From Phocoena phocoena (taxonomy: Eukaryota > Chordata > Mammalia > Artiodactyla > Phocoenidae), in contig NW_027077402.1 in assembly GCF_963924675.1 (NCBI RefSeq), positions 2,480,001-2,544,000 on the forward strand: DNA of 64,000 nucleotides, read 5' to 3'. The stretch's first letter is position 1, and each line of letters opens with the position of its first letter. The position numbers and the translations under genes were made by a program. Under the pieces are notes generated by a model that saw only the letters and a program-made list of their open reading frames with translations, searched no databases and was not told where the DNA came from. Of this stretch, positions 1 through 12,229 are shown piece after piece.

Positions 1-1747
1 ACATGAACTGAATTACAAAAGAGAAGAGGGTTTCAAATTAAGAAAACCAACTTATGCTTCCTTAAGGGGAAAGGTGAGTTGGGGTGCTGCATAAAACCAG
101 AGATTGAAATTAGCACAGATACCATTCCATAAGCCAAATATGTAATAGTCAAGACCTACTCCTTGCTCAACGAAATGGACTCAACACGCCATATTCAATG
201 CCTAAGAATATAACGGATTAGTAAGAATCTTAAAACCCATGGACTTATATGTCTCCGTAAGAGAATCAAGCGCGTGTACAGCGGCATAAACGAAGCAGTG
301 AAAATCCGACAAATCCCATTATTAAATAAAATTTCAAAAACAAAACACAATGACAGTGAAATAGGTAGCAATTCTTAAATAATTCACTCAGGGCATGTGA
401 TGCAACCTGGATTTACCACATCTACACCCAGAGCTGGTTGAGACATAAGGCTGGACACTTCAGGCTGATAGCATTGGTGAGTTTCAGTGAACAAATGCAG
501 ATCCTTTGAAGTCATACTGAATGGTACGCATTCCAAGGGTCCCAACTCTCCAGGTTCAAGGGATTCTTTCTTCAGCTAAAACATGCGTGGGAAACGCCGA
601 GTATGGTCCACTGTGTGATTAGGAAACGATTTAAAATGCATCTCAGTTTTCGTATCCTGGTCCTCGGGTTCACCATTCCAGACGGTTTACTAACACACTC
701 CCCGCTTGGAGAGTCAGTGCCTTTAACCTCCTCTTTGGCACACCTTGCAATTTCTGCGCAAGATGAACAGGAATAGGGAGAACCAATGAGAGACTAGCTA
801 TAGGTGTCTGCACGGGCAAATGTAAGGCTCATTTCCCACCAGGAAGAGGAATTAACCAAAGGCTCAGCGTGCCCTGCCGGAAACAGATTAGGGCCTGAAG
901 CAATCCTGCGGTTTTGTGCCCAGCTCACAAGAAAGCGATTTGAAGAAAGGAGCTCAGGGGCACTGTAATTCACAAACCTGCAGAGTTATAAATGACAGCT
1001 ATCCTCCAAAAATATATTGAAGTAAGCCTGCGAAGGGGACTTGAAAGCGGGGCAGAATTTCTGGAAAACGATTGCAGGGGGTAGACTGGAATTGCCCAGA
1101 AAGCATAGGAAAAGAGGCAGAACGTCGACAATGGTGCACTTGGCCAAAAAGTGCGTATGCATTTTTTCCTGAATATATTCAGGAAAAAACGCATACGCCA
1201 TTTTTCGCAAACCAAGCAAGCCTGTAAAGGAAATTTGCACTACAATGAAGTCTAACTGCCCCCTGGGCAAAAGGGCCATCTGAAAAAAGTGTAAAATCCA
1301 GAAAGTTAGGACAGGATATGGAGAACAGGGAGCCTTGTTATGCTGATTGGCAGGATGTAAACTGCCAACAGCCACCCAGGAGAAGTGTATGGTGTTTCCT
1401 GAAACCCATAAGAAACAAAGCAACACAGCCTATGGCACTTCCACTTATGGTCCCAAAGATTACGGAAATTAAAATCAAAAACAGACAGCCACCCCAATGT
1501 TTGGGACGGCTGTGTTCACAAGAAGCTCGTCTACAGTACCAGGTAAATATCCCAGAAAGCAAAAAATTGATAAAGAAGTTGTGGCACGTACGTGCAATGC
1601 AATATCACTCAGCAATGAAATGTGTGTCATCAGGCCCGTAGCGGCATAGTGAGTGGATGCAGGTACGGTGATTCTACGTGAACTACGTCACACAGAAAAA
1701 GAAACATCATAAGATATCACTATTACAACGAATGTAAACTTGACTAC
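1..1747 (+). repeat. Satellite unit 1 (1,747 bp)
   Basis: More diverged than most units. Its palindrome (1140-1211) has about five mismatches, including TTTTTCGCAAA where others read TTTTTGGCCAA. It carries GGCATAAACG at about 291 and CCTCTTTGGCAC at about 729, variants shared with the last unit, and AGTTGGGG (76-83) where other units have a CpG or CCTTGGGG. The ORF2 relic frame is open (see 1318-1641). Confidence 0.93.
1318..1641 (+). pseudogene. L1 ORF2 C-terminal relic, open for 107 codons (unit 1)
   Basis: The + strand frame keeps the order of the L1 ORF2p C-terminus. After MENREPC it has QPPRRSVWCFLK at about residues 18-29, matching the L1 pattern Q-P-x-W-K/R-T/S-VW-x-FLK. Near residues 83-99, KLIKKLWHVRAMQYHSAMK matches WIKKMWH-x3-MEYY-x-AIK. 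The frame ends at a TAG in CCCGTAG, about 85 bp before the true ORF2 stop equivalent. The endonuclease, reverse transcriptase and start of ORF2 are absent, so this is a dead fragment; the ATG is incidental. L1 homology is by eye from motif order. Confidence 0.75.
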
Positions 1748-3493
1748 ACATGAATTGAATTACAAAACAGAACACGGTCTCAAATTTAGAAAACCAACTA
1801 GTGCTTGCTTTTGGGGAAAGGTGCGTTGGGGTGCTGCATAAAACCAGAGACTGAAATTAGCACAGATAACTTTCCATAAGCCAAATATGTAATAGACAAG
1901 ACCTACTCCTTGCTCAACGAAATGGACCCAACACCACATATTCAACGCCTAGGAATATACCTGACTCGGAAGAATGTTAAAACCCATGAATATATATGTC
2001 TCCGTAAGAGAATCAAGCGTGTGTACAGCTGCCGAAATGCAGCAGAGAAATTCCGATAAATCCCATTATCAAAATAAATTTCGAAAACAAAACACAAAGA
2101 CAGTGAAATAGAGAGAAATTCTTAAATAATTCACTCAAGGCATGTGATGCAACTGGGATTGACCACATCTACACCCAGAGCTGGTTGAGACATAAGGCTG
2201 GACACTTCAGGCTGATAGCATTGGTGAGTTTCGGTGAGCAAATGCAGACCCTTTGAAGTCATACTGCATGGTACCTATTCCAAGGGTCCCAACTCTTCAG
2301 GTTCTAGGGATTCTTCCTCCAGCTAAAACATGCATGGGAAACCCACAGTACGATCCACCGTGTGATTGGGAAACGATTTAAAATGCATCTCAATTTTCGT
2401 ATCTTGGTCCTCGGGTTCACCATTCCAGATGCTTTACTAACACTCTCCCCGCTTGGAGAGTCAGTGTCTTTAACCTCCTGTTTGGCACAGCTTGCAATTT
2501 CTGTGCAAGATGAACAGGAATAGGGAGAACCAATGAGAGACTAGCTGTAGGTGTCTGCACGGGCAAATGTAACGCTCATTTCCCACCAGGAAGAGGAATT
2601 AACCAAAGGCTCAGCGTGCCCTGCCGGAAACAGATTAGGGCCTGAAGCAATCCTGCGGTTTTGTGCCCAGCTCACAAGAAAGCGAGTTGAAGAAAGGAGC
2701 TCAGGGGCACTGAAATTCACAAACCTGCAGAGTTATAAATGACAGCTATCCTCCAAAAATATATTGAAGTAAGCCTGCGAAGGGGACTTGAAAGCGGGGC
2801 AGAATTTCAGGAAAACGATTGCAGGGGGTAGACTGGAATTACCCTGAAAGCATAGGAAAAGAGGCACAACGTCGACAATGATGCACTTGGCCAAAAAGGG
2901 CATATGCGTTTTTTCCTGAATATATTCAGGAAGAAACGCATACGCCCTTTTTGGCCAACCAAGCAAGCCTGTAAAGGAAATCTGCACTACAATGAAGTCT
3001 CACTGGCCCCCTGGCAAAAGGGCCATCTGAAAAAAGTGTAAAATCCAGAAAGTAGGACAGGATATGGAGAACACGGAGCCTTGTTATGCTGATTGGCAGG
3101 ATGTAAATTGCCAGCAGCCACCCTGGAGAAGTGTATGGTGTTTCCTGAAACACGTAAGAAACAAAGCAACACAGCCTATGGCACTTCCACTTATGGTCCT
3201 ATAGCTTACGGAAATTAAAATCAAAAACAGACAGCCAAACCAATATTTGGGACGGCTGAGTTCAGAAGAAGCTAGTCTACAGTATCAGGTAAATATCCCA
3301 GAAAGCAAAAAATGGATAAAGAAGTTGTGGCACGTACGTACAATGCAATATCACTCAGAAATGAAATCTGTGTCATCAGGCCCGTAGCGGCATAGTGAGT
3401 GGTTGCAGGTACGGTGATTCTACGTGAACTACGTCACACAGAAAAAGAAACATCATAAGATATCACTAATACACGGAATGTAAACTTGACTAC
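1748..3493 (+). repeat. Satellite unit 2 (1,746 bp)
   Basis: Palindrome 2887-2958 with two unpaired changes (GGGCATATG in the left arm, GGAAGAAACG in the right arm). It carries the tttcccacc/attaaccaaagg/ctgccgg variant group near 2,580-2,635, which it shares with units 25-27 and 30-31. The L1 ORF2 relic is interrupted by the TAG in GTCCTATAG. Confidence 0.95.
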
Positions 3494-5240
3494 ACATGAA
3501 CTGAATTACAAAACAGAACAGGGTCTCAAATTTAGAAAACCAACTAGTGCTTTCTTATGGGGAAACGTGCGTTGGGGTGCTGCATAAAACCACAGACTGA
3601 AATTAGCACAGATAACTTTCCATAAGCCAAATATGTAACAGACAAGACCTACTCCTTGCTCAACGAAATGGACCCAACACCACATATTCAACGCCTAGGA
3701 ATATACCTGACTAGGAAGAATCTTAAAACCCATGGATATATATGTCTCCGTAAGAGAATCAAGCATGTGTACAGCGGCCAAAACACAGCACTAAAAATCC
3801 GATAAATCCCATTTTCAAAATAAATTTCGAAAACAAAACACAAAGACAGTGAAATAGAGAGCAATTCTTAAATAATTCACTCAGGGCATGTGATGCAACG
3901 GGGATTGACCACATCTACACCCAGAGCTGGTTGAGACATAAGGCTGTACACTTCAGGCTGATAGCATTGGTGAGTTTCGGTGAGCAAATGCAGACCCTTT
4001 GAAGTCATACTGCATGGTACCCATTCCATGGGTCCCAACTCTTCAGGTTCAAGGGATTCTTCCTCCAGCTAAAACATGCATAGGAAACCCACAGTATGGT
4101 CCACCGTGAGATTGGGAAACGATTTAAAATGCATCTCAGTATTCGTATCCTGGTCCTCGGGTTCACCATTCCAGATGCTTTACTAACACTCTCCCCGCTT
4201 GGAGAGTCAGTGCCTTTAACCTCCTGTTTGGCACAGCTTGCCATTTCTGTGCAAGATGAACAGGAATAGGGAGAACAAATGAGAGACTAGCTGTAGGTGT
4301 CTGCACGGGCAAATGTAACGCTCATTGCCCACCAGGAAGAGGAATTAAACAAAGGCTCAGTGTGCCCTGCTGGAAACAGATTAGGGCCTGAAGCAATCCT
4401 GCGGTATTGTGCCCAGCTCACAAGAAAGCAAGTTGAAGAAAGGAGCTCAGGGGCACTGTAATTCACAAACCTGCAGAGTTATAAATGACAGCTATCCTCC
4501 AAAAATATATTGAAGTAAGCCTGCGAAGGGGACTTGAAAGCGGGGCAGAATTTCAGGAAAACGATTGCAGGGGGTAGACTGGAATTGCCCTGAAAGCAAA
4601 GGAAAAGAGCCAGAACGTCAACAATGATGCACTTGGCCAAAAAGGGCGTATGCGTTTTTTCCTGAATATATTCAGGAAAAAACGCATACGCCCTTTTTGG
4701 CCAACCAAGCAAGCCTGTAAAGAAATCTGCACTACAATGAAATCTCACTGCCCCCCCGGGCAAAAGGGCCATCTGAAAAAAGTGTAAAATCCAGAAAGGT
4801 AGGACAGGATATGGAGAACAGGGAGCCTTGTTATGCTGATTGGCAGGATGTAAATTGTGAACAGCCACCCTGGAGAAGTGTATGGTGTTTCCTGAAACAC
4901 GTAAGAAATAAAGCAACACAGCCTATGGCAATTGCACTTATGGTCCTATTGTTTAGGGAAATTAAAATCAAAAACAGAGACCCACCCCAAAGTTTGGGAC
5001 GGCTGTGTTTCCAAGAAGCTCGTCTACAGTACCAGGTAAATATCCCAGAAAGCAAAAAATGGATAAAGAAGTTGTGGCACGTACGTGCAATGCAGTATCA
5101 CTCAGCAATGAAATCTGTGTCATCAGGCCCGTAGCGGCATAGTGAGTGGATGCAGGTACGGTGATTCTACGTGAACTACGTCACACAGAAAAAGAAACAT
5201 CATAAGATATCACTAATACACGGAATGTAAACTTGACTAC
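3494..5240 (+). repeat. Satellite unit 3 (1,747 bp)
   Basis: Perfect 72-bp palindrome at 4633-4704. In the ORF2-like segment (about 4,855-5,010) it carries the alternative sequence type: TGTGAACAG, GGCAATTGCAC, TTTAGGG and CCCAAAGTTTGGG. That type keeps the relic frame open through 5,134. The variant is shared with units 18, 20, 22, 23 and 27. Confidence 0.95.
4811..5134 (+). pseudogene. L1 ORF2 C-terminal relic, open for 107 codons (unit 3)
   Basis: Same relic, with the conserved tryptophan present (QPPWRSVWCFLK) and WIKKLWHV intact. The alternative sequence type (TATTGTTTAGGG for CTATAGCTTACGG) removes the in-frame TAG that stops most units after LMVL, so the frame runs on to the CCCGTAG stop. 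Confidence 0.75.
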
Positions 5241-6987
5241 ACATGAACTGAATTGCAAAACAGAACAGGGTCTCAAATTTAGAAAACCAACTATTGCTTG
5301 CTCATGGGGAAAGGTGCCTTGGGGTGCTGCATAAAACCAGAGACTGAAATTAGCACAGATAACATTCCATAAGCCAAATATGTAATAGACAAGACCTACT
5401 CCTTGCTCAACGAAATGGACTCAACACAACATATTCAACGCCTAGGAATATACCTGTCTAGGAAGAATCTTAAAACCCATGGATATATATGTCTCCGTAA
5501 GAGAATCAAGCGTGTGTACAGCGGCCGAAACGCAGCAGTGAAAATCCGATAAATCCCATTATCAAAATAAATTTCGAAAACAAAACACAAAGACAGTGAA
5601 ATAGAGAGCAATTCTTAAATAATTCACTCAGGGCATGTGATGCAACCGGGATTGACCACATCTACACCCAGAGCTGGTTGACACATAAGGCTGGACACTT
5701 CAGGCTGATAGCATTTGTGAGTTTCGGTGAGCAAATGCAGACCCTTTGAAGTCATACTGCATGGTACCTATTCCATGGGTCCCAACTCTTCAGGTTCAAG
5801 GGATTCTTCCTCCAGCTAAAACATGCATGGGAAACCCACAGTATGGTCCACCGTGTGATTGGGAAACGATTTAAAATGCATCTCAGTTTTCGTATCCTGG
5901 TCCTCGGGTTCACCATTCCAGATGCTTTACTAACACTCTCCCCGCTTGGAGAGTCAGTGCCTTTAACCTCCTGTTTGGCACAGCTTGCAATTTCTGTGCA
6001 AGATGAACAGGAATAGGGAGAACCAATGAGAGACTAGCTGTAGGTGTCTGCACGGGCAAATGTAATGCTCATTGCCTACCAGGAAGAGGAATTAAACCAA
6101 GGCTCAGTGTGCCCTGCTGGAAACAGATTAGGGCCTGAAGCAATCCTGCAGTTTTGTGCCCAGCTCACAAGAAAGCGAGTTGAAGAAAGGAGCTCAGGGA
6201 CACTGTAATTCACAAACCTGCAGAGTTATAAATGACAGCTATCTTCCAAAAGTATATTGAAGTAAGCCTGCGTAGGGGACTTGAAAGCGGGGCAGAATTT
6301 CAGGAAAACGATTGCCGGTGGTAGACTGGAATAGCCCTGAAAGCATAGGAAAAGAGGCACAACGTCGACAATGATGCACTTGGCCAAAAAGTGCGTATGC
6401 GTTTTTTCCTGAATATATTCAGGAAAAAACGCATATGCCCTTTTTGGCCAACGAAGCAAGCCTGTAAAGGAAATCTGCACTACAATTAAGTCTCACTGCC
6501 CCCCGGGCAAGAGGGCCATCTGAAAAAAGTGTAAAATCCAGAAAGGTAGGACAGGATATGGAGAACAGGGAGCCTTGTTATGCTGATTGGCAGGATGTAA
6601 ATTTCCAACAGCCACCCTGGAGAAGTGTATGGTGTTTCCTGAAACACGTAAGAAACAAAGCAACACAACCTATGGCACTTCCACTTATGGTCCTATAGCT
6701 TACGGAAATTAAAATCAAAAACAGACAGCCACCCCAATATTTGGGACGGCTGTGTTCACAAGAAGCTCGTCTACAGTACCAGGTAAATATCCCAGAAAGC
6801 AAAAAATGAATAAAGAAGTTGTGGCACGTACGTGCAATGCAATATCACTCAGCAATGAACTCTGTGTCATCAGGCCCGTAGCGGCATAGTGAGTGGATGC
6901 AGGTACGGTGATTCTACGTGAACTACGTCACACAGAAAAAGAAACATCATAAGATATCACTAATACACGGAATGTAAACTTGACTAC
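5241..6987 (+). repeat. Satellite unit 4 (1,747 bp)
   Basis: From about 5,856 onward it reads base for base like unit 5. Earlier bases differ, for example CCACAGTATGGTCC here against CCAGAGTATGGCCC in unit 5. Palindrome 6380-6451 has two mismatches: GTG in the left arm faces CCC, and CATATGCC in the right arm. Confidence 0.95.
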
Positions 6988-8734
6988 ACATGAACTGAAT
7001 TACAAAACAGAACAGGGTCTCAAATTTAGAAAACCAACTAGTGCTTGCTTATGGGGAAAGGTGCCTTGGGGTGCCGCATAAAATCAGAGACTGAAATTAG
7101 CACAGATAACATTCCATAAGCCAAATATGTAATAGACAAGACCTACTCCTTGCTCAACGAAATGGACTCAACACCACATATTCAACGACTAGCAATATAC
7201 CTGACTAGGAAGAATCTTAAAACCCATGGATATATATGTCTCCGTAAGAGAATCAAGCGTGTGTACAGCGGCCGACACGCAGCAGTGAAAATCCGATAAA
7301 TCCCATTATCAAAATAAATTTCGAAAACAAAACACAAAGACACTGAAATAGAGAGCAATTCTCAAATAATTCACTCAGGGCATGTGATGCAACCGGGATT
7401 GACCAAATCTATACCCAGAGCTGATTGAGACATAAGGCTGGACACTTCAGGCTGATAGCATTGGTGAGTTTCGGTGAGCAAATGCAGACCCTTTGAAGTC
7501 ATACTGCATGGTACCCATTCCATGGGTCCCAATTCTCCAGGTTCAAGGGATTCTTCCTCCAGCTAAAACATGCATGGGAAACCCAGAGTATGGCCCACCG
7601 TGTGATTGGGAAACGATTTAAAATGCATCTCAGTTTTCGTATCCTGGTCCTCGGGTTCACCATTCCAGATGCTTTACTAACACTCTCCCCGCTTGGAGAG
7701 TCAGTGCCTTTAACCTCCTGTTTGGCACAGCTTGCAATTTCTGTGCAAGATGAACAGGAATAGGGAGAACCAATGAGAGACTAGCTGTAGGTGTCTGCAC
7801 GGGCAAATGTAATGCTCATTGCCTACCAGGAAGAGGAATTAAACCAAGGCTCAGTGTGCCCTGCTGGAAACAGATTAGGGCCTGAAGCAATCCTGCAGTT
7901 TTGTGCCCAGCTCACAAGAAAGCGAGTTGAAGAAAGGAGCTCAGGGACACTGTAATTCACAAACCTGCAGAGTTATAAATGACAGCTATCTTCCAAAAGT
8001 ATATTGAAGTAAGCCTGCGTAGGGGACTTGAAAGCGGGGCAGAATTTCAGGAAAACGATTGCCGGTGGTAGACTGGAATAGCCCTGAAAGCATAGGAAAA
8101 GAGGCACAACGTCGACAATGATGCACTTGGCCAAAAAGTGCGTATGCGTTTTTTCCTGAATATATTCAGGAAAAAACGCATATGCCCTTTTTGGCCAACG
8201 AAGCAAGCCTGTAAAGGAAATCTGCACTACAATTAAGTCTCACTGCCCCCCGGGCAAGAGGGCCATCTGAAAAAAGTGTAAAATCCAGAAAGGTAGGACA
8301 GGATATGGAGAACAGGGAGCCTTGTTATGCTGATTGGCAGGATGTAAATTTCCAACAGCCACCCTGGAGAAGTGTATGGTGTTTCCTGAAACACGTAAGA
8401 AACAAAGCAACACAACCTATGGCACTTCCACTTATGGTCCTATAGCTTACGGAAATTAAAATCAAAAACAGACAGCCACCCCAATATTTGGGACGGCTGT
8501 GTTCACAAGAAGCTCGTCTACAGTACCAGGTAAATATCCCAGAAAGCAAAAAATGAATAAAGAAGTTGTGGCACGTACGTGCAATGCAATATCACTCAGC
8601 AATGAACTCTGTGTCATCAGGCCCGTAGCGGCATAGTGAGTGGATGCAGGTACGGTGATTCTACGTGAACTACGTCACACAGAAAAAGAAACATCATAAG
8701 ATATCACTAATACACGGAATGTAAACTTGACTAC
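6988..8734 (+). repeat. Satellite unit 5 (1,747 bp), duplicate of unit 4 phase
   Basis: Shares private variants with the neighbouring copy 1,747 bp away. Examples are GTGCCGCATAAAATCAG (7,072 and 8,819), AACGACTAGCAATA, GCCGACACGC, GACACTGAAATAG and TATACCCAGAGCTGATTG. Palindrome 8127-8198 has the same two mismatches as unit 4. Confidence 0.95.
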
Positions 8735-10481
8735 ACATGAACTGAATTACAAAACAGAACAGGGTCTCAAATTTAGAAAACCAACTAGTGCTTGCTTATG
8801 GGGAAAGGTGCCTTGGGGTGCCGCATAAAATCAGAGACTGAAATTAGCACAGATAACATTCCATAAGCCAAATATGTAATAGACAAGACCTACTCCTTGC
8901 TCAACGAAATGGACTCAACACCACATATTCAACGACTAGCAATATACCTGACTAGGAAGAATCTTAAAACCCATGGATATATATGTCTCCGTAAGAGAAT
9001 CAAGCGTGTGTACAGCGGCCGACACGCAGCAGTGAAAATCCGATAAATCCCATTATCAAAATAAATTTCGAAAACAAAACACAAAGACACTGAAATAGAG
9101 AGCAATTCTCAAATAATTCACTCAGGGCATGTGATGCAACCGGGATTGACCAAATCTATACCCAGAGCTGATTGAGACATAAGGCTGGACACTTCAGGCT
9201 GATAGCATTGGTGAGTTTCGGTGAGCAAATGCAGACCCTTTGAAGTCATACTGCATGGTACCCATTCCATGGGTCCCAATTCTCCAGGTTCAAGGGATTC
9301 TTCCTCCAGCTAAAACATGCATGGGAAACCCAGAGTATGGCCCACCGTGTGATTGGGAAACGATTTAAAATGCATCTCAGTTTTCGTATCCTGGTCCTCG
9401 GGTTCACCATTCCAGATTTTTTACTAACACTCTCCCCACTTGGAGAATCAGTGCCTTTAACCTCCTGTTTGGCACAGCTTGCAATTTCTGTGCAAGATGA
9501 ACAGGAATAAGGAGAACCAATGAGAGACTAGCTGTAGGTGTATGCACGGGCAAATGTAACGCTCATTGCCGACCAGGAAGAGGAATTAAACAAAGGCTCA
9601 GCGTGCCCTGCTGAAAACAGATTAGGGCCTGAAGCAATCCTGCGGTTTTGTGCCCAGGTCACAAGAAAGCGAGTTGAAGAAACGAGCTCAGGGGCACTGT
9701 AATTCACAAACCTGCAGAGTTATAAATGACAGCTATCCTCCAAAAATATATTGAAGTAAGCCTGCGAAGGGGACTTGAAAACGGGGCAGAATTTCAGGAA
9801 AACGATTGCAGGGGGTAGACTGGAATTGTCCTGAAAGCATAGGAAAAGAGGCAGAACGTCGACAATGATGCACTTGGCCAAAAAGGGCGTATGCGTTTTT
9901 TCCTGAATATATTCAGGAAAAAACGCATACGCCCTTTTTGGCCAACCAAGCAAGCCTGTAAAGGAAATCTGCACTACAATGAAGTCTCACTGCCCCCCGG
10001 GCAAAAGGGCCATCTGAAAAAAGTGTAAAATCCAGAAAGGTAGGACAGGATATGGAGAACAGGGAGCCTTGTTATGCTGATTGGCAGGATGTAAATTGCC
10101 AGCAGCCACCCTGGAGAAGTGTATGGTGTTTCCTGAAACACGTAAGAAACAAAGCAACACAGCCTATGGCACTTACACTTATGGTCCTATAGCTTACGGA
10201 AATTAAAATTAAAAACAGACAGCCACCCCAATATTTGGGACGGCTGTGTTCACAAGAAGCTCGTCTACAGTATCAGGTAAATATCTCAGAAAGCAAAAAA
10301 TGGATAAAGAAGTTGTGGCATGTACGTACAATGCAATATCACTCAGCAATGAAATCTGTGTCATCAGGCCCGTAGCGGCATAGTGAGTGGATGCAGGTAC
10401 GGTGATTCTACGTGAACTACGTCACACAGAAAAAGAAACATCATAAGATATCACTAATACACGGAATGTAAACTTGACTAC
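8735..10481 (+). repeat. Satellite unit 6 (1,747 bp), 5' part identical to unit 5
   Basis: Matches unit 5 up to about 9,416, where CCAGATTTTTTAC replaces CCAGATGCTTTAC and the copies part. After that it resembles units 7-10. Palindrome 9874-9945 is perfect. Confidence 0.95.
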
Positions 10482-12229
10482 ACATGAACTGAATTACAAA
10501 ACAGAACAGGGTCTCAAATTTAGAAAACCAACTAGTGCTTGCTTATGGGAAAAGGTGCCTTGGGGTGCTGCATAAACCAAAGAGACTGAAATTAGCACAG
10601 ATAACTTTCCATAAGCCAAATATGTAATAGACAAGACCTACTCCTTCCTCAACGAAATGGACCCAACACCACATATTCAACGCCTAGGAATATACCTGAC
10701 TAGGAAGAATCTTAAAACCCATGGATATATATGTCTCCGTAAGAGAAACAAGCGTGTGTACAGCGGCAGAAACACAGCAGTGAAAATCCGATAAATCCCA
10801 TTATCAAAATAAATTTCGAAAACAAAACACAAAGACAGTGAAATAGAGAGCAATTCTTAAATAATTCACTCAGGGCATGGGATGCAACCGGGATTGACCA
10901 CATCTACACCCAGAGCTGGTTGAGACATAAGGCTGGACACTTCAGACTGATAGCATTGGTGAGTTTCGGTGAGCAAATGCAGACCCTTTGAAGTCATACT
11001 GCATGGTACCCATTCCATGGGTCCCAACTCTCCAGGTTCAAGGGATTCTTCCTCCAGCTAAAACATGCATGGGAAACCCAGAGTATCGTCCACCGCGTGA
11101 TTGGGAAATGATTTAAAATGCATCTCAGTTTTCGTATCCTGGTCCTCGGGTTCACCATTCCAGATGCTTTACTAACACTCTCCCCGCTTGGAGAGTCAGT
11201 GCCTTTAACCTCCTGTTTGGCACAGCTTGCAATTTCTGTGCAAGATGAACAGGAATACGGAGAACCAATGAGAGACTAGCTGTAGGTGTCTGCACGGGCA
11301 AATGTAACGCTCATTGCCCACCAGGAAGAGGAATTAAACAAAGGCTCAGCGTGCCCTGCTGGAAACAGATTAGGGCCTGAAGCAATCCTGCGGTTTTGTG
11401 CCCAGCTCACAAGAAAGCGAGTTGAAGAAAGGAGCTCAGGGGCACTGTAATTCACAAACCTGCAGAGTTATAAATGACAGCTATCCTCCAAAAATATATT
11501 GAAGTAAGCCTGCGAAGGGGACTTGAAAGCGGGGCAGAATTTCAGGAAAACGTTTGCAGGGGGTAGACTGGAATTGCCCTGAAAGCATAGGAAAAGAGGC
11601 AGAACATCGACAATGATGCACTTGGCCAAAAAGGGCGTATGCGTTTTTTCCTGAATATATTCAGGAAAAAACGCATACGCCCTTTTTGGCCAACCAAGCA
11701 AGCCTGTAAAGGAAATCTGCACTACAATGAAGTCTCACTGCCCCCCGGGCAAAAGGGCCATCTGAAAAAAGTGTAAAATCCAGAAAGGTAGGACAGGATA
11801 TGGAGAACAGGGAGCCTTGTTATGCTGATTGGCAGGATGTAAATTGCCAGCAGCCACCCTGGAGAAGTGTATGGTGTTTCCTGAAACACGTAAGAAACAA
11901 AGCAACACAGCCTATGGCACTTCCACTTATGGTCCTATAGCTTACGGAAATTAAAATCAAAAACAGACAGCCACCCCAATATTTGGGACGGCTGTGTTCA
12001 CAAGAAGCTCGTCTACAGTATCAGGTAAATATCCCAGAAAGCAAAAAATGGATAAAGAAGTTGTGGCACGTACGTACAATGCAATATCACTCAGCAATGA
12101 AATCTGTGTCATCAGGCCCGTAGCGGCATAGTAAGTGGATGCAGGTACGGTGATTCTACGTGAACTACGTCACACAGAAAAAGAAACATCATAAGATATC
12201 ACTAATACACGGAATGTAAACTTGACTAC
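10482..12229 (+). repeat. Satellite unit 7 (1,748 bp)
   Basis: A small local change, CATAAACCAAAGAGAC for CATAAAACCAGAGAC near 10,571, adds one base. Perfect palindrome at 11622-11693. Shares CAGTATCAGG and GTACGTACAATGC with most units. Confidence 0.95.

Noticed and set aside
2551..2742. Recurring plus-strand 63-codon frame in the unassigned block
   Set aside because: Starts and stops vary between units, the composition is unremarkable and nothing resembles a known protein.
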